This document shows positions 1-10,524 of a stretch of DNA of 64,000 bases, one piece after another; within the stretch, counting starts at the first letter, position 1; every line of letters begins with the position of its first letter. The position numbers were made by a program, and so were the translations under genes. Below the pieces are notes generated by a model. That model was not told the origin of the DNA. It searched no databases and was given only the letters and a program-made list of their open reading frames with translations. The DNA is from Ovis canadensis. Its lineage: Eukaryota > Chordata > Mammalia > Artiodactyla > Bovidae. The stretch spans positions 39,669,501 through 39,733,500 of the forward strand of contig NC_091247.1 in assembly GCF_042477335.2 (NCBI RefSeq). Direction: 5' to 3'.

Positions 1-170
1 TAATTCAGGAGCACCAGGAGGCATGGGTTCGATCCCTGGGTGGAAAAGATCCCCTGGGGGAAGAAACAGCAACCTACTCTAATATTCTTGACTGAGAAAT
101 CCCACGGACAGAGGGGCTTGAAGGCCCACATTCCATGGGGTTGCAAAGAGTCAGATACAACTGAGCACCC
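1..170 (+). mobile_element. Bov-tA SINE, cut by window edge
   Basis: This is a tRNA-Glu-derived ruminant SINE in sense orientation. The B-box-like gggttcgatccctgg is at about 26-40, followed by the BovB-derived tail ending caaagagtcagatacaactgagc. The left part of the tRNA head is diverged or missing at the window edge. Confidence 0.9.
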
Positions 171-305
171 ACACATTCTTAATGATGTAGTTATTAATAA
201 TATCTGTTCACTATAGAAACTCTGGCAAATACCTATAATGTAGTAATACATATATGTGTGGATGTACCTCAGCCATAAATCCTTCACCCATAATTAGCTA
301 CTATG

Positions 306-607
306 CTTGACCCTTGAACAACATGGGTTTGAACTTGGCATGTCCAAGTATAGGTGATTTTTTTTTTTTGATAAATATAGTTTCTGTGTTTTCACTTTGC
401 AGATCTTTAAATTAACTAAATGTAGCAAAAAATTTGTGTCCAATTGGAGATTCTTTTCCTGTTTCAATATCCTGCCTCCTTGGGTAAGTCATTTATCGAT
501 TCCTTTGTTCTGGAGGCAGAGATAACAGTACCCAGATTTCTGACTGCCCAGAATGGGGAGGGAGGGCCCTGTGCCCCTAACCCCCACCTTGTTCAAGGGT
601 CAACTGT
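306..607. mobile_element. MER44/Tigger-like DNA transposon remnant
   Basis: Terminal inverted repeats are visible: ttgacccttgaacaacatgg near 307 and ttgttcaagggtcaactg near 590-607. This is the signature of the nonautonomous TcMar-Tigger MER44 group. The interior is AT-rich and diverged and has no coding capacity. The right end is followed by TA, as expected for Tc/mariner insertion. Confidence 0.7.
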
Positions 608-727
608 ATAAACAAATTGTATACCTCCTTCCAGATTTTCAAGGGTTTATTTACACCTCTCTTTCTTTGTTCATTTTATACACATTAATAAAATGCCATC
701 TTGCGTGCCTACCAATTAAGATTAGTT

Positions 728-924
728 AGGTACCTTTGTTGTTGCTGAGTCGCTAAGTATGTCTGACTCCATACCGGCTCCTCTGTCCATGGGATCACCC
801 AGGCAGGAATAGTGGAAGGGGTTGCCATTTCCTACTCCAGGGATTCTTCTCACCCAGGGATCTAGCTCACATTTCCTGCACTGGCAGGCAGGATCTTTAC
901 CAGTGAGCCATCTAGGTACCTTTG
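728..924 (-). mobile_element. Bov-tA SINE with target duplication
   Basis: The element at about 739-913 is an antisense Bov-tA. It is flanked by a perfect 11-bp direct repeat, aggtacctttg, at 728-738 and 914-924, so both insertion ends are intact. Confidence 0.92.
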
Positions 925-1149
925 GAGTTTCCAGATGCATTTCCTGCTCTTTTCCCTCCGGAAGTAACAACCACCCAGAGCTTTATGTTAATTGGTTTCT
1001 CTGTTTCCCTTATAGTTTTGCCATATACATACATAGATGTACATAATTTTTAAGTTTCTTATAAATGAATCCCCATTCTGATTTTGTGACTTCCTTTTTC
1101 TGTCTAATATTGAGTTTTTGCCATTCAGTCTCATTGAAATACATCACAA

Positions 1150-1920
1150 TTCGTTTTTTGCTCTTGGATAGTATTACATTTTATAAATTTATTATAAATT
1201 TATTTTCATTTTATAAAGATACTAAAATTTATTTTTCTTTTCTTTTATTGATGGGCACTTTGGTTGTTTCCTGTCCCTTGTTATTTCAAGAAATACCACT
1301 GTGGAACAGCTATACCTCTTTTCTTGTTCATACACACAATATTTTCTCCAGGGGGCACTCTCCAGAGGGAAATGACTACTTCATAGAGTTTGTATATCAT
1401 CAGTTTCACTAAGTAAGTAAGTAAAAAGCAAGTAAAGTCACTCAGTCGTGTCCGACTCTTTGTGACCCCGTGGACTGCAGCCCACCATGTTCCTCAGTCT
1501 ATGGGATTCTCCAGACAAGAATACTGGGGTGGGTTGCCATTTCCTTCTCCAAGGGATCTTCCCAACCCAGGGATTGAACCCGGGTCTCCCGCATTGGAGG
1601 CAGATGCTTTAACCTCTGAGCCACCAGGGATGTCAAATTGTTTTCGAAAGTTGTTATTAGTGTCTGAGAGTTCCTATTGCTCCACGTCCTCAACAATACT
1701 TGGTATTGTCAGACTTTTTAATTTTAACCATTTTGGTGGGTGAGATTAGGTATATCACTGTACTTTTAATTTACGTTTCCTAATTACTGTGATTAACCAT
1801 ATTTCTATGTATTTATTGGAATCATTATTCCTATTCTGGAAAATGCCTATTCATGTTGCTTGTTCACTTTTTAAAGCATTTTTATGGATTCTTGGACTTA
1901 TTTATATATTTAGTTCTCTC
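1150..1920 (-). mobile_element. Old L1 3' region, antisense, split by SINE
   Basis: Text such as tcctattgctccacgtcctcaacaatacttgg (1671-1702) is the classic antisense L1 ORF2/3'UTR region. The SINE at about 1395-1636 interrupts it. Open frames here are by-products of AT-rich decayed sequence. Confidence 0.65.
1395..1636 (-). mobile_element. Bov-tA SINE
   Basis: An antisense Bov-tA runs from the short (TAAG) repeat at its left end to gagccaccaggga. It is inserted in the antisense L1 around it. Confidence 0.92.
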
Positions 1921-1955
1921 TGTCAATCTATCTATCTATGCATCTATCTATCTAA
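1921..1955. repeat. (TCTA)n tetranucleotide repeat
   Basis: About eight imperfect TCTA units are interrupted by one TGCA step. This is a simple microsatellite. Confidence 0.85.
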
Positions 1956-2239
1956 AACTATACTTCCAAATCTAACTTCTTTAAACAAGAATAATAACTT
2001 ACACTGGAAATTGATCTAGATCCAGGGCCTTAAGTAACAAATATTTTCATTCTCCTTATGCTAATTTTATAAAGGACAAAACTAGATCCCATATCAGAAA
2101 AATAGTGATTTATCAAGTGGGGAAAAAACCCTCCTCTACTGTCATTATTCACTTTACTACTTGGGAGAGTAAAACAATGAATTTTTGTTTCTGAATAAGT
2201 TTTTCTCAACATTAAATTTCAGCAAGAAAAAAAAGTTGA

Positions 2240-2350
2240 GTGGACTTTCCTCTCAGTCCAGTGGTTAAGATTCTCCACTGAAGGGGCTTCAGTTTTGATC
2301 CTTAGGTGAAGGAACTAAGATCCCACATACTACCACAGTCAAAAGATAAA
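2240..2350 (+). mobile_element. CHR-type tRNA SINE fragment
   Basis: A tRNA-related head (ccagtggttaagattc) is followed by a diverged B box and aactaagatcccacat. This matches the cetartiodactyl CHR SINE family rather than Bov-tA. Confidence 0.65.
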
Positions 2351-2374
2351 TAATAATAATTTTGTTTTAAAAGT

Positions 2375-2455
2375 ATAGCTCATTCACTTTGGTGTACAAT
2401 AGAAGCTAACACAGCATTGTAAAGCAACTATATTCCAATAAAAATTTTAAAACTA
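2375..2455 (+). mobile_element. L1 3' terminus
   Basis: The segment ends acacagcattgtaaagcaac, then tattccaataaaaattt. This is the recurrent ruminant L1 3' end, with an AATAAA signal and A-rich tail. Confidence 0.75.
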
Positions 2456-3453
2456 TATGTCCACACACAAAAGAAAGTTGAAAATAGTAGCCCTCCATAG
2501 TCACTTCTTTTAAAAAATGTATCTCAGAGTCATATGCTCTCTAGGGCCCATTCTCCCCTAGTTCGGCTTAGGGTACCTGAGAAAAAAGTAAGATGTGCCT
2601 GCAACTGGATGGATACAGTGTAGTCCTGAAATTCACCCAGCCGTCTTTAACTAAGCACTTTCCAGCCGCAGGGCAGAAGGGGCTTCCCCTCGATGGTCAA
2701 TACCTTCTCAATAGAGCACCTACATTCCATCCATTGGATGTGCCAGACCCTTGGACAGAGTGCAAGAAAGGACACTGCATTCTAAAACCACCCTTCAGGG
2801 CTTACAATTCTGTTAGGAAGACAGATACGTGATAGAACATATTTGCAAAGAATAAGACAAAACACTGCAAGAAAGCAACGGAAAGCTGTCTCAATTTTAA
2901 GTGTTGGACTAAAACCAAAGATGACAAAGAATCAAAGGAAGAAATGTGTGCTCTTGGCTCCGTCTCAAGTCAAGTCATTGGCTCAGCATTTCCCTTACCT
3001 CCAACCCCTGTTCACTCCCAAGACCAATAGATCAGATTCAGGGTGGCCTGGGTCAGGTTCTCCCACACATCCAGACCCATGGTGTGGTCTTTCATCCACC
3101 TCCCATTCACTGAGGTCTCCTCAGTCTCTGAGATGGAAGTATAGAGTTGCCCCTCACATTGGAAATTTTCACTTTCATTCAAGCCTCAGCTCAGCACTCT
3201 CAAGATAAGATTTAGGGGAACTGGAAGTGCCACTCAGCAAAAAGATACTGGGCCCTTTCCTGGGCCACATCAGTGTCTTGCTGTTTCCCTAAACAAGTGC
3301 TGAACCTGGTATCCTTCTAGGGTACTGTCCATCCCCGAGGTTATAACTTACTAAGAGCCTCTTGAAAGTGCCTTGACAATGAATCATGAGGTGGTAGTTG
3401 AATTCCAGATCCAAGTGGCCTGATAACCACACCTTCTTGATGATAATCTGCTT
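2456..3453. other. No recognisable gene
   Basis: The open frames at 2593-2832 and 2843-3208 have no motif I recognise. Part of 2730-2840 resembles antisense L2, but only weakly. Nothing else is supported. Confidence 0.4.
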
Positions 3454-3998
3454 CAGTGATTTTCAACTAGGAGAGCTGTCTCTTCCCAAGACATCTAGTA
3501 ATGTCTGGGGATATGTATGGTTGTCACACTAGTGGTGGTAGGGGAGTGCTACCACCATCTACTGGATAGAGGCCGAGGATGCTACTAACATCCTAGAATG
3601 CAGGGGTCCCCAAACCCCAGGCCATGGACCAGTACTGGTCATCATACTGGACAGCATACCAGTCCCCAACCCCCAGGCTTAACCAGTCGGTTAAGAACCC
3701 AGTCACACAGCAGGAGGTGAGCGAGTGAGTGAAGCTTCATCTGTGTTTATAGCCACTCCCCACTGCTCACATTACTGCATTATCACAGTGTAATAATAAT
3801 AGAAATAAAGGGGACAATATATGTAACCCACTTGAGCCATCCCAAAGCCATCCCCAACTCAGCCCATGGAAAACTCTCTCCCATGTAACCAGTCCCTGGT
3901 GCCAAAAAGGTTGAGGACCATTGCTATAATGCAGAGGATAACCCCCATCACAACAATCAACCAGCCCCCAAATTTGTAGTGTTCAGCTTGAGAAACTG
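3454..3998 (+). mobile_element. MER20 hAT transposon, interrupted
   Basis: The left terminus cagtgattttcaac starts at 3454 and the right terminus cttgagaaactg ends at 3998. The interior carries the MER20 text tgtctggggatatgtatggt and gtggatagaggcc-like sequence. Flanking 8-mers atctgctt (3446-3453) and atctactc (3999-4006) agree at 6 of 8 positions, consistent with an old hAT duplication. The element is split by a second hAT copy at 3601-3923. Confidence 0.8.
3601..3923 (+). mobile_element. Nonautonomous hAT-Charlie element nested in MER20
   Basis: Termini are caggggtccccaaa at 3601 and gttgaggaccattg ending at 3923. The flanking 8-bp repeats ctagaatg (3593-3600) and ctataatg (3924-3931) match at 7 of 8. 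Interior blocks such as cagcaggaggtgagcg and tggtgccaaaaaggttg belong to the MER1-group Charlie-derived elements. It has no transposase. Confidence 0.8.
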
Positions 3999-4344
3999 AT
4001 CTACTCCTGACTAGCCCAGGCTGGAGAAACTACAGGTCACTGACACCCAGACATGACTCTCAGCTCATGTCTTAATAGATATGAGCTTCATTGGTTATTC
4101 TTAAGCCAGTTCCTACAGTCACACCTGGACCCAGGATGCTGGAGAGGGAACCGGAGGTCCTGTGGCTGAGTCAGTGACTCTCCTCCCTCGGAGGGCTCAG
4201 TTTGTGATTTGAATTCTCACCAATGTGATATTCATGAAAAGTATTCTGGCTGCAGTCCAATCCTTGGGGTGACAAACTTGTAAATGGCATAGATAATGAC
4301 AAGGGCTCCTCTGCATTTCATCTTGTGATTATGATTTTTTCGTT
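3999..4344. other. No recognisable feature
   Basis: Ordinary unique-looking sequence. I see no gene, repeat or site that I can support. Confidence 0.4.
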
Positions 4345-4558
4345 ATTACTGTTGTTTAGTTGCTAAGTCATTTCCAACTTTTTTGCAACCCCATGGACTA
4401 TAACCCACCAGGTTCCTCTGTCTATGGGATTTCCCAGGCAAGGATACTGGAGTGGGTTGCCATTTTCTGCTCCAGGTGATCTTCCTGACCCAGGGATTGA
4501 ACCCTCATCTCTTATTTGGCAGCTGGATTCTTTACCACTGATCCACCAGGGAAGCCTG
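4345..4558 (-). mobile_element. Bov-tA SINE
   Basis: Antisense Bov-tA. Flanks gattttttcgtta (left) and gatattttcatta (right) are near-identical and probably the target duplication. Confidence 0.9.
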
Positions 4559-4599
4559 ATATTTTCATTAAATAGTACTAAACAATATCATCTGCTTAT

Positions 4600-4690
4600 A
4601 CTCAATCATTCATTCAGTTGACAAATATTTGCTGTGTGCCCACTGGGACCAAGCACCATGCTGTATAAGATGAATGGCAATTTCCCAAGT
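4600..4690 (-). mobile_element. L2 3' end, antisense
   Basis: The text cattcattcagttgacaaa, then tatttgctgtgtgcccac, is the antisense terminal (TGAA)n region of LINE-2. Confidence 0.6.
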
Positions 4691-4754
4691 CCACTGACTT
4701 ACACCACAGCCTCTACAGCAGGATTTTTTGATGAGGTGAGATGGAGGGCTGGGG

Positions 4755-4910
4755 GCTTATTAAATTGCAGATGCTTGGGTATCCCTTCAAAGATTCTGAT
4801 TTTATAAGTCAGGATGATGCTCAGGAATCTATTTTTACCTAACACTTGTGGTGACTTCTGACACAGGCTAACTGGACCATGGTTTAAAAAACATTGGTTG
4901 ATATCACATG
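4755..4910 (+). mobile_element. MER5A-like hAT relic
   Basis: Blocks attaaattgcagat, gattctgattttata and ctggaccatggttt follow the order of MER5A. The copy is strongly diverged. Confidence 0.45.
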
Positions 4911-5694
4911 AAATCTACGCAACCTAATCCCAAGTCTGAGAGTATGTAGACCTGCACTCTAATGTGGTAATGTCCTATATGCTGAAAAAAACCCTTAATT
5001 ATTTAATCAATTAATCATTTAACCATTAATTGTCTCATTTGCCATTTTTTAGACAGAAGGAGAATAAGACTGAAACACAGATGAGGAGAGGGTAGAATGA
5101 CCCCACACAAATAAAAGCAAGACACTTTCAAAGGAACAGAACTATAGAAATTTTACTTCTAAAAGCAAATTTTTATGACATACAATAGCATGAGCATTAG
5201 CCAAGTACCTTGCTATCAACAGTAGTTAGGAGAAAAATCTCTGATTATATAAAATCTCTCCTTATTCTCTGAACCAACCTGCAATAGTTCCCAGCTTGAT
5301 TAGAGACCACTAATCCTCTCTGGTTACCGAGATAAATGGCTTCTCTGATTACTCTCAGTTTTTTTTCAAATCTTTTCTTAGACCTGTAACATTAACACTC
5401 AGATATGTGACTTTTTGCAACAAACCCTTTATTTTAGTAGCACATTAACCATCATTAGAAGTTCAAGTTAGACCTGTTTCAAACTGAACATTTCTAAGTC
5501 ATTAGAAACACCTTAACACTTGTCTATGTCTAGTATCAAGGACGTCATCTCTCTATACATGTATAGGGGTAAAACACAGGGAATCATTTCCAACCCAATT
5601 GCTCTGTGGTAAATTACTGTGATCAATTTAATTGTAGAACAAACCCATATAAAGAAACTGATGATAACAATTATGGAACAGATTAAAATCAAAG
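4911..5694. other. No recognisable feature
   Basis: AT-rich sequence with no long open frame. I recognise no repeat family here. Confidence 0.4.
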
Positions 5695-5948
5695 GATCAC
5701 ATGGTGGACCTAGAGATAATCATACTAAGTAAAGTAAGCCAAAGGAAGACAGATATCATATGATACCGGTTATATGTGGAATCTAAAAAAATGATATAAA
5801 TGTATACTCAATACCTTATCATAACCTATAGTGGAAGATGATATAAAAAAAATACACACATACACACCCCCAAATCATTTTGCTGTACACTTGAAACTAA
5901 CACAACATTATAAATCACCTGTATTTCAATAACAATTTATTTTAAAAA
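5695..5948 (+). mobile_element. L1 3'UTR and tail
   Basis: The segment reads from gatatcatatgataccgg through cactttgctgtac-type text to acacaacattataaatcacc and an A-rich end. This is a short 5'-truncated ruminant L1. Confidence 0.8.
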
Positions 5949-6628
5949 ATCAATATATCACCAATATTGTTAATGAGAAGGGGCCAGAATTAAAGGCCAG
6001 AGTATCTCAGAAAGCATACCAGAGTCCCTTACTTTAATTTATCTAGAATGCATCTATTTCAACTCATCTAGATTTCCCTTCCATTCTGTCCTTTTTAATT
6101 AAAAGTGTCTTTGCCTTCAAATGCCTGTATGTTCCTGTTTTGTCCACACTGTTTACTTTTTACTACAAGTAACACCATTTCAGCCCAAGTCCACAAAGGT
6201 CTGGCGACCCAGTGGGCTCACAAAACAGAACAGATCAAGCACTTCCAAGACTCTGTCAAAATCCACCCATACATGGATGTGTCCAAACAGGAGGGAAATT
6301 ATCCTTCCAAGATAAACAGAGAAAAACTCACCATGTTTTGTGAGATCGGTAGCCTTAGTCCACGCCAAGTACCCCAGATCCCACATGCCAAGAAGCTCCA
6401 TTCCCACCACCTCCAAACAAACCAAAAAAAAAAAAAAAAAGAAGAAGCCTTCCCCTGGTGCTTGGGGACTTTGAGCCAATATATCAATCTGAATGCAAAT
6501 TTCACCCCACACCCAGCTTTGCCCAGAGATCCATTTTTAAGCAGACTATGCTCCCTGCAGACCAACATGCAAATGGTGGGAACTCAAGTGTAAGAACCAC
6601 AAAAGCAGCAAAAAGACGTTGACCATAC
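5949..6628. other. Region left of the ARHGAP25 exon
   Basis: This would be the start of the first intron if the exon at 6629-6689 is real. An A17 run lies near 6423-6440. The 162-codon frame at 6105-6593 has no recognisable domain and crosses the poly-A, so I do not call it a gene. Confidence 0.4.
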
Positions 6629-6689
6629 CTATTTTGCCAGCCTCCCCTCGCAGGTTGAAATCCCAGTTTCTTGGCAACTTCAGGGACAT
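6629..6689 (-). CDS. ARHGAP25: Rho GTPase-activating protein 25, 5' coding exon
   Basis: Seen: on the minus strand an ATG (6689-6687) in an acceptable Kozak context (A at -3) opens 20 codons reading MSLKLPRNWDFNLRGEAGKI plus one nucleotide. A splice donor gtatgg follows at 6628-6623. From memory, a human ARHGAP25 N-terminal isoform is nearly identical over these codons, with about three substitutions, and is also split after the first base of codon 21. Known: ARHGAP25 has a PH domain and a RhoGAP domain that stimulates Rac GTP hydrolysis; it is expressed in leukocytes and acts on actin and phagocytosis. Only this exon is in the window; the PH and RhoGAP exons should lie to the left, beyond position 1. 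Inference: this is one of several alternative first coding exons. An isolated retained exon is possible, but the intact start, frame and donor argue for function. Confidence 0.8.
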
Positions 6690-7160
6690 TTTGCTTCTGG
6701 TCTGGGTGAGTCGCTGCTGAAGCGGGGAGTCTGCCACAATTCGCGCCCTTCTTGGCTTTTTGGTCTTCTTGCCTCTCGAGCTTGTGTGTGTGTGTGTGTA
6801 TGTGTGTGTGTGTTTTCCCCTTTACGATTGCTTCACAAGCAATCTTGGGTTTGAGGTTGATCTGCCCAAGTATCTTCTCCTTTCTCAGATGAAAGGTCCA
6901 TCCATCTGTCACGGGGGGTGGCACCCAAGCCCTCCCACGGTCCCTCGGGGGGCTGGTGTCTTGTGAAGTGTACACCCTGCTTCTCTTGCTTTCAGTATTA
7001 CCAGAAATATCCCAGTTGACACTTCGCTCTGCGTCATGGGAAGCAAAGCTCCTGTTCAAAAGAATCTCAGGCCTCACTGAGGCGAGGTCGTGATAAACAA
7101 CGGCTGCCTCTTGGCTTTTTTTTTTTTTAACTGTCTGCTTCCTTGCATTTGAGGAAGTGG
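6690..7160 (-). promoter_or_regulatory. Candidate 5'UTR/promoter of ARHGAP25
   Basis: The 470 bp upstream of the start codon are richer in CpG than the surroundings (for example near 6719-6750, 6910-6950 and 7080-7100) and are almost free of interspersed repeats. They contain a (TG)n tract. On the plus strand a GAGGAAGT element at 7151-7158 fits the PU.1/ETS consensus, which would suit a blood-cell gene. No TATA box or start site can be fixed from sequence alone. The 191-codon minus-strand frame spanning this region translates the dinucleotide repeat and is not a protein. Confidence 0.4.
6783..6813. repeat. (TG)n microsatellite
   Basis: About 15 TG units with one TA interruption lie roughly 95-125 bp upstream of the ARHGAP25 start codon. 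Confidence 0.95.
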
Positions 7161-7554
7161 GTGGCTGTTCAGTGTAGATGATACATTGAGCTCTGAAGCT
7201 CTTTCTTCAGAGAATAGGTTTCAGAAGTGCTTATATAAGTAGAGTAAGTGCTGTTGGGCTATAAACATTATAGGTTTGATTAAAATTCAAAGGCTCTGGC
7301 CATATACCTCTAAGCTTCCTTTCTCACTGAACAGACTGCACTTCCAAAAACGATCAGTAAGACAATCAGCACTCCCCCAAAGGCACCCTCTTTGAGTTCT
7401 TCCTGCTATAAGGCCCACATAGTAAATTCTCCACCTGCTCTGGGTAAAGGTGCCAAGTGATCTCAACCTGATGTCAGGAGGATTCTGATGTATTTAAGTC
7501 AATGTTAGCTAAGTAGACCCACTTAGGTGTTACAACGGTCCTTTGACCTTGTGT
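7161..7554. other. No recognisable feature
   Basis: Unique-looking sequence upstream of the ARHGAP25 exon. I see no repeat or open frame worth calling. Confidence 0.4.
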
Positions 7555-7750
7555 ACAGGCTCTGGGTTTGGGAATCAGACTGATGAGGGTTCAAAACTCA
7601 GTTTTTCCACTTTTTAGCGCTATAGCTTTTAATAAGCAACTGAATCTCTCTGGGCCTCAGTATCCTTAGCAGTAAAATGGGTTGATAATAACCATGACTG
7701 CACAGAGCTGTGAAGGCACCTAGTACACACAGTGGGTGCATCACAAACGT
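7555..7750 (+). mobile_element. MIR SINE
   Basis: The conserved MIR core is recognisable: ctctctgggcctcagtatcc followed by gtaaaatgggttgataata. The copy is old and sense-oriented. Confidence 0.8.
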
Positions 7751-7814
7751 ATTTCAATCCTTATTCCATTTAGTTCGGTTCCATAACAAGCTTTCATATG
7801 TTCAACTGCGCTGG

Positions 7815-8015
7815 ACTAACTTAATGATTAAGTGCTTGGGCCCAGAGCCCGACTGCTTGTGTTTGAATCCTGGCCCAACCACTTTCTAGCTGTATGCGTT
7901 TGGACAAGTTTCTTGACTACTCTGTACTTCAATAGTCTTATCTGTAAACGAGGTGAACAATAGGACCTACTTCACAGGGCTGTCATGAGGCTTAATAAGG
8001 ATAGTAGGTAATAAG
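7815..8015 (+). mobile_element. MIR SINE
   Basis: A second MIR in the same orientation shows ttctagctgtatgcgtttgg and the taaacgaggtgaacaatagg core. Confidence 0.8.
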
Positions 8016-8099
8016 ACTAATGAGGCCATAAGGTAATGGGGCTAATAAAGCAATAGGTAAGAAGGCTCACAAGAGTTGCTACTGGCCAGCATACTAGCT

Positions 8100-9210
8100 G
8101 CAAACCTTTGGTTCATTCCTTCTTCCACTCTCCTAGAAGACTCTGCCGTACTTTCTTCTCTGCCTCCCACGTGCTCACTCGGTTGGTGACCTGGCTTCCT
8201 GTTTCACTGAGAAAGTTGATGCAATGGAGGAGAATGCCTGTAAGCTCCCACCACTGTAGGCCCCACCTCCACGCAGGACGGCTCACACGCTCAATCTTCT
8301 CCTGGCTACAAAGGATGAGTTGTGTCACCACTCTTCCATGTTTGCCGCATCATCAATTTCTTCTCTCTTGGATCGTTCCTACCAGCATTCAAACTTATTC
8401 TTTTTCATCCTATAGGTTTTTTTTTTAATTTTTTTAATTTTTTTAATTTTAAAATCTTTAATTCTTACATGCGTTCCCAAACATGAACCCCCCTCCCACC
8501 TCCCTCCCCATAACATCTCTCTGGGTCATCCCCATGTACCAGCCCCAAGCATGCTGTATCCTGCGTCAGACGTAGACTGGCGATTCGATTCTTTATCCTA
8601 TAGTTTTAAAAAAATCTCTCTTGATGCTTCTTCCCCCTTTGGTTATGGCCCTATTTCTCTCCTTCATTTCTGAGCAAAGTTTACGTAAGAATTGTGTGTA
8701 TTTGCAAATATCTGTCATTATTCTCTTCTGAATCTCTTTTGTTGATCTTTTGATCCCATGACTCCCCCAAATATATTCTTATCAAGGACATTGATGACAT
8801 CACTGTCACTGAACCCACTGGTCAGTTCCGCCTGTCATTTCACTTTGGATACACTTGATTAATTTCTCCAGCTCCAGGCCCACTCTCCACTTGGCCCCTA
8901 GGACTCCTTGCTGGCATGGTTGTTTGCCTGTCTTTCTGTCCTATCTCCATAGCCTTGCTGACTCCATCTCATCTCTCTGAATTCTAAACATTGCAAGAAA
9001 CCAGGACGCACTCAGTGAATTTTTTTCTGTCTATACCCACACCTCAGTGAGCTCATTTCAAGGCTTGCATGCTATGCATCTGCTGACCCCTCCAGTGTAG
9101 ATTTCCAGCCCAAATTGCTCCCTGAACCCCCCAGTCATACACATCTCTGCTCATATAATGAATAACCATCTCAAACAAAACTGTTCCAAAATGTATGTTT
9201 GGGGAATCAG
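8100..9210 (+). mobile_element. LINE-2 relic, sense
   Basis: Blocks at about 8780-8900 and 9080-9190 follow the L2 ORF2 order (lipid-like text cagttccgcctgtcatttc, then gatttccagcccaaattgct). It is decayed past any open frame and is interrupted by an L1 fragment at 8416-8592. Confidence 0.55.
8416..8592 (-). mobile_element. Short L1 insertion in L2
   Basis: An antisense, 5'-truncated ruminant L1 with a T-rich left end contains ccaagcatgctgtatcctgc. It is flanked by catcctatag (8406-8415) and ttatcctatag (8593-8603), a near-perfect target duplication. Confidence 0.75.
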
Positions 9211-9781
9211 GCTGAAGGAGCAAGGGTGAGCTGAGGCATATCCTTCTTGTGAGTGAAAAGACCGTAAGAGGGAAGAACCACAGGAGCACATTTAAAGCTT
9301 CTGTTCTTATCATATCTCCTCACATTCCAGTGGCCAACACATATCACATGACCACGTCCAAAGTCAGTAAGATGGGAAATACTCACAGCCCTGATGGGGA
9401 GGGGGAAGAAGGGAGGAGAGACTAAAAGAAACTGATCAATACTCCAATCTATCCCACCAACCTGGCTCATTCAGCCACCTTCCACCTTCCAACCACCCCA
9501 GGGGTGCTGGATTCCTCTGAACATGACTCAGCCAACTGCACATTTCACAGCCTCCACTCTGCATGACTGCCTGCCCAACCCAAACAACATTCTTTTTCTG
9601 TCCTCACTTGCAGGGGGCACGGGGAGGGGGCACAGGCAGATAGCCATCCTGAGCTCAGCCCAGCAGCATCTTGACAGGGAACTTGATATCACCCAAAGTT
9701 TCAGTCCTGAGACCTTAAACTCAAGGACTCTGAAAATATCTTAAAGGTAGCATGTAGAAACATGCAGAGAACTTCCCTTAC
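9211..9781. other. No recognisable feature
   Basis: Two medium open frames (9207-9470 minus, 9523-9744 plus) have no recognisable domain. I see no repeat family. Confidence 0.4.
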
Positions 9782-10038
9782 TCTTCAGGGTACGTTCCTA
9801 TAAGTCTTGGAAAAACTCGTGACTGATGGGGAAGTTGCTTGTGAATACTTAGAAAGGCAGCCAGCAGAAAAGCACCCCGGAAAGGCCCAGCACAACTGCC
9901 TGGCCTCCAGAAGCCTGCTCTGGGGCCTTCCGCTGCCAGGGTAGAGGACATCACCACTGCAGTGGTGCTCCCTGATTCCTGGGCTCCAGAAAATGAAGAA
10001 CTAGATGTCTTGTCTGGTTCCAAAGATTGAATCAGCAT
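9782..10038 (-). other. Weak candidate exon, unidentified
   Basis: On the minus strand a pyrimidine-rich acceptor (ttccttttgctgttgcag) precedes base 10038, and a gtaaggg donor follows base 9782. The 257 nt between are fully open in one frame, giving a serine-rich peptide with a hydrophobic stretch (GAFLLAAFLSI) near the end. I recognise no family. The phase does not join to the ARHGAP25 exon downstream, so it is not an obvious alternative exon of that gene. Chance is a serious alternative. Confidence 0.2.
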
Positions 10039-10084
10039 CTGCAACAGCAAAAGGAAAAGCAAACATTCATTCATGTATTTGCTT

Positions 10085-10300
10085 ATTGAACGCTAACCAG
10101 CTATTGAGAACTTAATTTACATATGAATTAATATACAGTATTTGTCTTTCTTTTTCTGACATATTTCACTCTAAATAATAGGCTCCAGTTTCATCCATCT
10201 CATTAGACCTGGTTCAAATGCATTCCTTTTTATACCTGAGTAATATTCCATTATGCATATATATCCATTCATCTGCTGATAGACATCCAGGTTGTGGTTC
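10085..10300 (-). mobile_element. L1 3'UTR fragment, antisense
   Basis: The text gagtaatattccattatgca, then ccattcatctgctgatag, is the antisense ruminant L1 3' region. Confidence 0.75.
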
Positions 10301-10455
10301 ATTTTTAAAATCTTTATTGAATTTGCTACAATATTGCTTCTGTTTTATGTTTGGTTTTGGGGGTATGCTGCTGCTGCTGCTGACCAGGGATCAAACTCGC
10401 ACCCCTGCACTGGAAGGTGAAGTCTTAACCACTGGACCATCAGGGAAGTCCCAGG
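10301..10455 (-). mobile_element. CHR-type SINE
   Basis: Antisense CHR head: gaccagggatcaaactcg, then cttaaccactggaccatcag and ggaagtccca. A (CTG)5 run precedes it at about 10368-10382. Confidence 0.75.
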
Positions 10456-10524
10456 ACTTAATTTTTTACTGGATATTGGAGGAATGTTCATGTTCAGAAT
10501 GTTAAACAAGCCATTCTTGTTTCA

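Noticed and set aside
6105..6593. 162-codon plus-strand open frame
   Set aside because: Crosses a poly-A run, has no recognisable motif, and is likely chance in intronic sequence.
6502..7077. 191-codon minus-strand open frame
   Set aside because: It translates a (CA)n tract and runs across the ARHGAP25 start and splice donor in another frame. No domain.
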